This document shows positions 22,765 to 27,975 of a stretch of 27,975 bases of DNA, piece by piece. Below the pieces are notes generated by a model. The model made no database searches. It was given only the letters and a program-made list of their open reading frames with translations, and was not told the DNA's origin. This DNA is from a bacterium (GTDB lineage: Bacteria > Planctomycetota > J058 > JAJDCP01). Within the stretch, counting starts at the first letter, position 1. Each line of letters begins with the position of its first letter. The stretch covers positions 1 through 27,975 of the forward strand of contig JAUIEM010000082.1 of the NCBI GenBank assembly GCA_030428695.1, read 5' to 3'. The translations under genes were made by a program, and so were the position numbers.

Positions 22765-23376
22765 ATGCGCTGCGCGAGCCTGGTCCTCCTGTCCCTGCTC
22801 CCCGCCCTCGGCGGCTGCGGGGCCCTCACCCTGATCCACGACGCCTACATCGGCCCGATCAGCCCGGCGGGGCGGGTGCACGCCCTGACCGTCGGCAGCA
22901 ACTTCCGGGTCACCTCCAAGGGGCCCGTCGCCGACCGGCCGGCCGCGCTCCTGACGCCGCTGCCGCCGAGCATGTTCCAGCGCATGGCGAGCATGATCCC
23001 GCTGACCCGCGGGCTGCGGGCCGCGGTCGCGAGCTTCTCCTTCGTCGTCGGGCGGGCGCGGCGCGTCGGCGCGGGTCCCGTCGTCGCGGAGGGGGAGGAC
23101 CTGCGAGGATGGACGCTCGCCGAGGTGCTCGAGCGGCTCGGCCCGCCGCAGACGTGGATCTCGCGGCGCTCGGGGAGCATCCTCGCCTACAGCGCGGACA
23201 GCGCGGAGGACTTCGGGTTCTTCATCGGGATGCCGCCCGGGGTCGCGAACCTGGTTCCCATCCCGGGCATCGGCAACCTGCGCTTCCGCTACCTCGAGAC
23301 CCTGACGGAACGCGCGGGCCTGCTGCTGTTCCTCGACCGCGAAGGACGTGTCAGCGCCTGGTTCAGGAGCGACTGA
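22765..23376 (+). CDS. Small lipoprotein upstream of a kinase (possibly SmpA/OmlA-like)
   Basis: A 203-residue protein starting MRCASLVLLSLLPALGGCGAL; lipobox LGGC gives lipidated Cys18. An in-frame ATG 30 bases upstream would add ten residues before the leader and is less likely; neither start has a strong Shine-Dalgarno. The body contains WTLAEVLERLGPPQTWI and ends LLLFLDREGRVSAWF, a pattern that recalls SmpA/BamE-type outer membrane lipoproteins (glycine-proline turn, then F-x-D-x-x-G), but similarity is faint. It stops 13 bases before the 1116-residue kinase gene, so the two are almost certainly one transcription unit, and the lipoprotein may be linked to the kinase's function. Confidence 0.7.
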   Translation: MRCASLVLLSLLPALGGCGALTLIHDAYIGPISPAGRVHALTVGSNFRVTSKGPVADRPAALLTPLPPSMFQRMASMIPLTRGLRAAVASFSFVVGRARRVGAGPVVAEGEDLRGWTLAEVLERLGPPQTWISRRSGSILAYSADSAEDFGFFIGMPPGVANLVPIPGIGNLRFRYLETLTERAGLLLFLDREGRVSAWFRSD

Positions 23377-23389
23377 CGGGGGAGGCCCG

Positions 23390-26300
23390 ATGGATGCCGA
23401 CAGCCTGTGCGCGCTCTGGCAGCGCAGCCTCGGCACCGAGGACCTGACCACCTTCGCCGGCAGCGAGACCTACCGTCCGCCGCCGCCCCCGGCAGGCGCG
23501 CTCGCGGAGGGAGAGGCGTTCACCGCCCTCGACGAGCTCGGCCGCGGCGGCATGGGGATCGTCTACCGCGCCCGGCAGACGCGGCTGCAGCGGGAGGTCG
23601 CGCTCAAGCGGCCGCGCGGCGACGATGGCGCGCTCGTCCACGAAGGGCTGATCAACGGCCGGCTCGAGCATCCGAACATCATCCCGGTCTACGACCTCGG
23701 CCGCGCCGAGGACGGCCGCCCCTTCCTCGCGATGAAGCTGATCGACGGGCGCTCCTGGAAGGCCGCGCTCGCCGAGGAGGGCTCGCTCGACGAGGCGCTC
23801 GAGGTGCTGCTGCAGGTCTGCCAGGCGGTCGCCTACGCCCACCGGCGCGGCGTGCTGCACCTCGACATCAAGCCGTCGAACGTGATGCTCGGCGCCTTCG
23901 GCGAGGTGCTGCTGACCGACTGGGGCCTCGCCCGCGCCTTCGGCGACGGGGGCCAGGGGTTGCGCCGGGCCGAGGAGCTGCGCCGGCCGTGCGGCACGCC
24001 CTGCTACATGCCGCCCGAGCTCGCCGAGGGGCGCGGCGACGCGCTCGGACCGGCGACCGACACCTACCTGCTCGGCGGCGTCCTGTTCCGGCTGTTGTGC
24101 GGGCGGCCTCCGCATCGCGGACGCAACCTGCTCGAGGTGCTGCTCGAGAGCCGCGAGGGCCGCGTTCCCACCCTGCCCGATGAGGTCCCGGTGGCGCTGC
24201 GCAGGATCTGCTGCAAGGCCCTCGACCCCGACCCGGGGCGGCGCTACGACGACGCCCTGGCGCTCGCGGGCGAGCTGCGTGGCTTCCTCCGCCACCGCGA
24301 GAGCCTGACCCTCGGCGTGCGCGCACAGCAACAGCTGGACGAGGGCAGGGCGCGCGACGGCGAGGCTGCCTACGGAGAGCTGGCGGACGCCCTCGGCGGC
24401 TTCGAGCAGTCCCTCGCCCTGTGGCCGGGCAACGCGGACGCCCGCGCCGGCCGGGAGGCGACGCGCCGCGCCTACGCCGAGGCCGCCCTCGCGGCGGGGG
24501 ATCTCGCGCTGGCGGCCCGGCAGGCGGCGCTGTTGGACGCCGGGGACGCGGTCCTGCAGGGCCGGATCGACGCGCGTCGGCGGCAGCGGGCCGAGCAGAC
24601 GCGGCTGCGCCGGCGCCTGCGCTTCGGGCTGGCGGGCGCGAGTCTCGCCCTCGGCCTCGCGCTCCTGTTCGGGACCCTGTTCGTCGCCGCGCAGAACCGC
24701 GCCCTGAGCGCGAGCCGGGACAGCCTCGCGGTCCAGAACTCGGCCCTGCGCGACGCCCAGGAGGTGCTGTCGGCGCAGAAGGACGCCCTCGCCCGGGAGA
24801 AGTTCTTCTCGGACCGGCGCGGGGAGGTCGCGCGCACCACCCTCGAGGCCCTGACCGACGAGGTGCAGCAGACCCTGCTCTACACCCTGTCCGATGAACG
24901 CTCCTACCAGGCCGGGCTGCGGCTGCTGCGCACCGCCGCCGACGGCTGGCAGGAGCTGCTCGACACCAGCTACGAGATCGCGAGCAGCTCGCGCGGGACC
25001 GCCCGTCTGCAGCTGCGGCTCGCCGAGCTGCACGCTTCCCTCAGCCTCGACTTCCGCGTCTCGCGGGGCCACGCCGAGGCCGCGCTCGCCACCCTGGAGG
25101 AGCTGTACCGGGCCGACTCGACCGACCTCCTGACGCGGCAGGACTACGGGCTGGCCCAGGCCCACATCGGGGCGATCCTCGTCGACGCCGAGGAACCCGA
25201 GCGGGGCCTCCTGCTGATCGAGGAGGGGGCCGCGCGGATGGAAGAGGTGCAGCGGGAGATCGGCGTGGTCGACAACTTTACGCTGGCCCTGGTCAACACC
25301 CTGAACCGGCTCGGCCTGCGCCTCGGCAACCTCGGCGAAGGGGAACGGGCCCGGGACGCGTTCGAGCGCGCGCTCTCCTGGTGCGAGCGGATCGCGGCAG
25401 AGAGCCCGAGCGATCCGCCCCTGCTGCTCCACCGCGCGCGGGCCCGGCGCGGTCTGGCCTGGCTGGAGGGCGAGGCCGGGTTGCCGCAGGTCGAGGCGGC
25501 GCTGGAGGAGGTGCGCAGGATCGCGGAGGCCTTCCCGGAGTCCGCCTACTACCAGGACGAGCTGATCGACAGCCTGCGCGACCTCGGCCGGCCCCTGCAG
25601 GAGCTCGGCGACCACGACCGGGCCGCGGAAGTGCTCGGCGAGGCCCTGCAGCGCTCGCGGGCGATGGTCGCCCTCGCGCCGAAGGCGTACCGGCGGCGGG
25701 AGGCTCTGGCCACCGTGCTGGTCGCCCTCGGGACCAGCCTCGCGGCCCGCGGAGAGACGCGGGAGGCGCGCGCGCTGTTCCTCGACGCGGCCGCCCTGGC
25801 GAAGACGCTGAGCGCCGAGGTTCCGGTCCACCTCCTGGCCGCGCAGCTGCGCGCCCAGGCGGTGCTCGGGGTCGCCGACAGCTGGTATGCGGAGGGCGCG
25901 TGGGAGCGCTCCCTCGACCCGCTGCTCGACGCCCGCTCCCTGTTGCTCGAGCTGATCGGCCGGCGCCCGGAGCACGTGCCCTTCCAGCGGGACCTCTCCC
26001 GCTGCCTCAACCGGCTCGGCACGGTCTGTCAGCGGCTCGGTTCCCTCGACCAGGCCGCGGCATGGTTCCGTGAGAGTCTCGGCATCCTGCGGGAGTTGCG
26101 CGGCGAGGGAACCCTCGACGAGCTCGACGAGATCAGCGTGCCGTTGATCGCCCTCGGGGGGATCGAGCTCGAGCGCGGCGCCCTGGACGCCGCCGACGCG
26201 CTCTACGCCGAGGCGCACGAGCTGTTGCGCGCGTCGCCGGCCTCCGTCGCACGGGACTACGACCTCGTGCTCGTCCAGCAGAGCCGGGCGGATCTCGCCG

Positions 26301-26740
26301 CCCAGCGCGCCGGCGAGCGGGTGCTCGCGGACGACCGCGCGCTGGTCGAGGGCAGCCGCGCCCTGCTCGCCCTCGACCCCGGCAGCCCGCCCTTCTCGGC
26401 GCTGCTGGCCAGCCATTTGCGGCGGCTCGCGCACGCCCACCAGGCCGCGGGCGACTTCCCGGCCTACCGCGCCTGCCTCGAGGAGGGGCTCGGTCACGCG
26501 CGGGTCGCCCGGGCGGCGGACTACGGGTCGGTCTCGCTGCTGTTCGAGATCCAGCTCTTCCTGGTCACCCTCAGCGATGCGGCGCTGGTCGCCGGCGAGC
26601 TCGACGTCGCCGCCGGTCACCTCGCCGAGGTGCGCGAGACGCTCGCGGAGGTCGACCTGCCCGGGCCCTGGGCCGCGCGGCTGCGCGCCGACGTGGCCGA
26701 GCTCGAGGAGATCCGCGCGCGGATGGAGGCGGAGGAATGA
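23390..26740 (+). CDS. Membrane Ser/Thr kinase with long TPR-like helical region
   Basis: A 1116-residue protein. Kinase domain about 42-305: glycine loop ELGRGGMGIVY, Lys73, then H157-L-D159-I-K161-P-S-N (Arg of HRD replaced by Leu), D177-W-G179 instead of DFG, and CYMPPE instead of APE. The catalytic Asp and Lys are present, so activity is possible. HxD kinases with non-Arg residues are less dependent on activation-loop phosphorylation. A transmembrane helix lies at about 410-432, then a coiled-coil segment (ALSASRDSLAVQNSALRDAQ) and about 600 residues of helical repeats resembling TPRs. ATG 23390 has GGGGGAGG upstream. Its stop overlaps the ATG of a 59-codon ORF. Confidence 0.9.
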   Translation: MDADSLCALWQRSLGTEDLTTFAGSETYRPPPPPAGALAEGEAFTALDELGRGGMGIVYRARQTRLQREVALKRPRGDDGALVHEGLINGRLEHPNIIPVYDLGRAEDGRPFLAMKLIDGRSWKAALAEEGSLDEALEVLLQVCQAVAYAHRRGVLHLDIKPSNVMLGAFGEVLLTDWGLARAFGDGGQGLRRAEELRRPCGTPCYMPPELAEGRGDALGPATDTYLLGGVLFRLLCGRPPHRGRNLLEVLLESREGRVPTLPDEVPVALRRICCKALDPDPGRRYDDALALAGELRGFLRHRESLTLGVRAQQQLDEGRARDGEAAYGELADALGGFEQSLALWPGNADARAGREATRRAYAEAALAAGDLALAARQAALLDAGDAVLQGRIDARRRQRAEQTRLRRRLRFGLAGASLALGLALLFGTLFVAAQNRALSASRDSLAVQNSALRDAQEVLSAQKDALAREKFFSDRRGEVARTTLEALTDEVQQTLLYTLSDERSYQAGLRLLRTAADGWQELLDTSYEIASSSRGTARLQLRLAELHASLSLDFRVSRGHAEAALATLEELYRADSTDLLTRQDYGLAQAHIGAILVDAEEPERGLLLIEEGAARMEEVQREIGVVDNFTLALVNTLNRLGLRLGNLGEGERARDAFERALSWCERIAAESPSDPPLLLHRARARRGLAWLEGEAGLPQVEAALEEVRRIAEAFPESAYYQDELIDSLRDLGRPLQELGDHDRAAEVLGEALQRSRAMVALAPKAYRRREALATVLVALGTSLAARGETREARALFLDAAALAKTLSAEVPVHLLAAQLRAQAVLGVADSWYAEGAWERSLDPLLDARSLLLELIGRRPEHVPFQRDLSRCLNRLGTVCQRLGSLDQAAAWFRESLGILRELRGEGTLDELDEISVPLIALGGIELERGALDAADALYAEAHELLRASPASVARDYDLVLVQQSRADLAAQRAGERVLADDRALVEGSRALLALDPGSPPFSALLASHLRRLAHAHQAAGDFPAYRACLEEGLGHARVARAADYGSVSLLFEIQLFLVTLSDAALVAGELDVAAGHLAEVRETLAEVDLPGPWAARLRADVAELEEIRARMEAEE

Positions 26741-26916
26741 CTGGAGGCGGGCTCACCGGAGGGTTACCCTCGGCCCGGAGGAGCGAAGCACGACCGCCGT
26801 TTCCGCGGCCTGGAACGGATCGCGCGCCGACCGACGCCCGGTACCACGGCAGCTTCCAGGTCTCGCGCATCGCCCTGAAGGACGTGCGCGGCTACGCCGA
26901 AGGAGAAGACGGATGA
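26737..26916 (+). CDS. Small 59-residue ORF between the kinase and the hydratase
   Basis: The ATG at 26737 overlaps the kinase stop (ATGA), with GGAGGCGGAGGA directly upstream, and its TGA at 26914 overlaps the ATG of the hydratase gene (also ATGA). The protein begins MTGGGLTGGLPSARRSEARP, and its C-terminal half reads YHGSFQVSRIALKDVRGYA, which looks like genuine coding sequence rather than noise. It would be a soluble, Gly/Arg-rich N-terminus followed by a short helix or strand unit. Without it, the kinase and hydratase would be separated by 172 unexplained bases. Function unknown; whether it is translated is inferred from the overlaps. Confidence 0.6.
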   Translation: MTGGGLTGGLPSARRSEARPPFPRPGTDRAPTDARYHGSFQVSRIALKDVRGYAEGEDG

Positions 26917-27647
26917 GCCTGCCCGAGGTTTCCGGCCTGCGCCTGCATCTGGACGACGGAGTCCTGTGCGCGACCCTGGCCCGGCCGCCCGTCAACGCGA
27001 TCGATCTCGCCCTGGTCGAGGGCGTGCACAGCGCCCTCGAGCGCTGCCTGCCCGACGCCCGCGCCCTGTTGCTCGCCGGGGAGGGCCCCGCGTTCAGCGC
27101 GGGCCTCGACCTCAAGGCCGTCCCCGGCTACAGCCCGGCCGAGCAGAAGGCGCTGGCCGACGGCATCAACCGGCTCGTGCGCTTCCTCTACACCCTGCCG
27201 CTGCCGACCGTGGCGGCGGTCAACGGCCACGCGATCGGCGGCGGGCTGGTGCTCGCCCTGACCTGTGACATGCGGGTCGGCGCCCGCGGCGACTACCGCC
27301 TCGGCCTGACCGAGACCCGCGTCGGCGTGCCCTACCCCGAGGCGGCGATCGCGGTCGTGCGGGCCGAGCTCGCGCCGCACGTCGCGCGACGCATGGTGCT
27401 CGAAGCGCGCAACCACGGTCCCGCGCAAGCGCTGCGCTGGGGAGTGCTCGACGAGCTGGCCGACCAGCCGTGGGAGCGCGGTCTCGCCCTGGCCAAGGAC
27501 CTCGCTGCCTCGCCTGCCGGTGCCTACGCGCGGATCAAGGACCAGCTACGGGCGGGGACGGAGCTCGAGCGGCCGGAGCGCTTCGCGGTGGATGCGGCGG
27601 CGCAACGGGCCGCGGAGGACGTCCTGCGCGGGCGGCGCGAAACCTGA
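26913..27647 (+). CDS. Enoyl-CoA hydratase/isomerase family protein (crotonase fold)
   Basis: A 244-residue cytosolic protein. The oxyanion-hole segments are FSAGLDLK at 61-68 and NGHAIGGGLVLA at 104-115, with TCDMRVGA near 117-124, as usual for crotonases. Glu134 (LTETRVG) and Glu143 (PYPEAA) are near the usual catalytic glutamate positions, but the exact equivalence cannot be fixed by eye. It probably acts on an acyl-CoA thioester (hydration, isomerisation or related chemistry); the specific reaction is uncertain. ATG 26913 follows AAGGAG and overlaps the small upstream ORF. Length is slightly below the usual 255-270 residues. Confidence 0.85.
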   Translation: MSLPEVSGLRLHLDDGVLCATLARPPVNAIDLALVEGVHSALERCLPDARALLLAGEGPAFSAGLDLKAVPGYSPAEQKALADGINRLVRFLYTLPLPTVAAVNGHAIGGGLVLALTCDMRVGARGDYRLGLTETRVGVPYPEAAIAVVRAELAPHVARRMVLEARNHGPAQALRWGVLDELADQPWERGLALAKDLAASPAGAYARIKDQLRAGTELERPERFAVDAAAQRAAEDVLRGRRET

Positions 27648-27702
27648 TCGAGCGGTCTCCGGCGAGCAGCGATGGGGCCTCAACGGGGCCTCGGGAGCGG
27701 AG

Positions 27703-27963
27703 TCAGGTCGTCTCGCGCAGGATCTCGCGCAGGATCTCGAGGCACTCGTCGAGGTAGGCCTGCTGTTCGGGCGTGCCGGTGGACGAGCCGTGTCGTTGCA
27801 GGTAGCGGTCGAGCTTCGCGCGCTCCGCCGCCCCGAGCGCGAGGCGGCCGGAGCGGGCGTACTCGACGACGTAGCGCTCGGCGAGGGTCTCGGGCGCGCC
27901 GAGCAACGCCTGGGGGATGGTGCGATCGAGGAAGGCCTGGGCGCGCAGCTGGAGATCGTTCAT
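27703..27963 (-). CDS. Small helical hypothetical protein
   Basis: An 86-residue protein beginning MNDLQLRAQAFLDRTIPQAL, predicted almost wholly helical and soluble, with no known motif; ends CLEILREILRETT. ATG 27963 is preceded by GAGGAA, which supports the start. It converges on the hydratase gene with 55 bases between stops and continues upstream to the window edge. Function unknown. Confidence 0.7.
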   Translation of the reverse strand: MNDLQLRAQAFLDRTIPQALLGAPETLAERYVVEYARSGRLALGAAERAKLDRYLQRHGSSTGTPEQQAYLDECLEILREILRETT

Positions 27964-27975
27964 CGCTTCCTCGGA

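Noticed and set aside
23363..26620. Minus-strand 1085-codon frame opposite the 1116-residue kinase
   Set aside because: No domain, no ribosome binding site logic, and the plus strand has HLD, DWG and TM features.
27680..27700. GGGGCCTC direct repeat as a terminator between convergent genes
   Set aside because: The copies are direct, not inverted, so no hairpin forms from them.
1..27975. tRNA, rRNA, insertion sequences with transposase, or an origin
   Set aside because: No cloverleaf, rRNA segment, transposase motif or DnaA-box cluster was recognised in any gap.

Overview
This is a high-GC (about 70% by eye), gene-dense bacterial window. It carries four large Hanks-type Ser/Thr kinases. Two are fused through a membrane segment to a formylglycine-generating-enzyme-like (FGE/SUMF1) module and two carry helical or TPR-like C-terminal regions. 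Lipoproteins and secreted hydrolases lie between them. This mix is typical of Planctomycetota; Myxococcota is the main alternative. The assignment is inferred from gene content, since no rRNA or marker gene is present.

Layout. 1-237: 5' end of an unknown minus-strand gene. 491-2844: FadR/GntR regulator with a striking double operator, followed by a reductase/epimerase and an unknown protein joined by 4-bp GTGA overlaps. 3011-4675: response regulator with degenerate GGDEF and EAL domains. 4886-8163: leucyl aminopeptidase (M17), then a zinc-ribbon kinase with a TPR-like tail. 8358-9638: secreted serine hydrolase with two EF-hands. 9780-10160: a decayed GxxExxY gene between inverted purine-rich repeats. 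10261-18566 (minus strand): a 1300-residue zinc ribbon-pseudokinase-HEPN-like-kinase-TM-FGE protein, a kinase-TM-FGE protein and a B12-binding-type radical SAM enzyme, all in one direction. 18725-19165: a divergent small acidic unknown protein. 19421-23376: PLD-family lipoprotein, alpha/beta-hydrolase lipoprotein and a small lipoprotein, with a dispersed intergenic repeat around the PLD gene. 23390-27647: a 1116-residue kinase, a previously uncalled 59-residue ORF joined by ATGA overlaps on both sides, and an enoyl-CoA hydratase family protein. 27703-27963: small convergent unknown gene.

How the parts may work together. The FadR-type regulator probably autoregulates its own operon and may respond to an acyl-CoA-like ligand. 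The minus-strand kinase/FGE/radical SAM cluster is the most unusual part. One protein combines a dead kinase, a likely live kinase and a segment with an RNxxxH motif as in HEPN ribonucleases; a membrane-anchored signalling or conflict (defence-like) role is possible but unproven. The other kinases sit directly behind metabolic or envelope genes, which suggests local phospho-signalling units. Four kinds of intergenic repeat (operator pair, GGAAAGGAATAAG elements, GxxExxY-flanking repeats, PLD-flanking repeats) mark gaps between these blocks.
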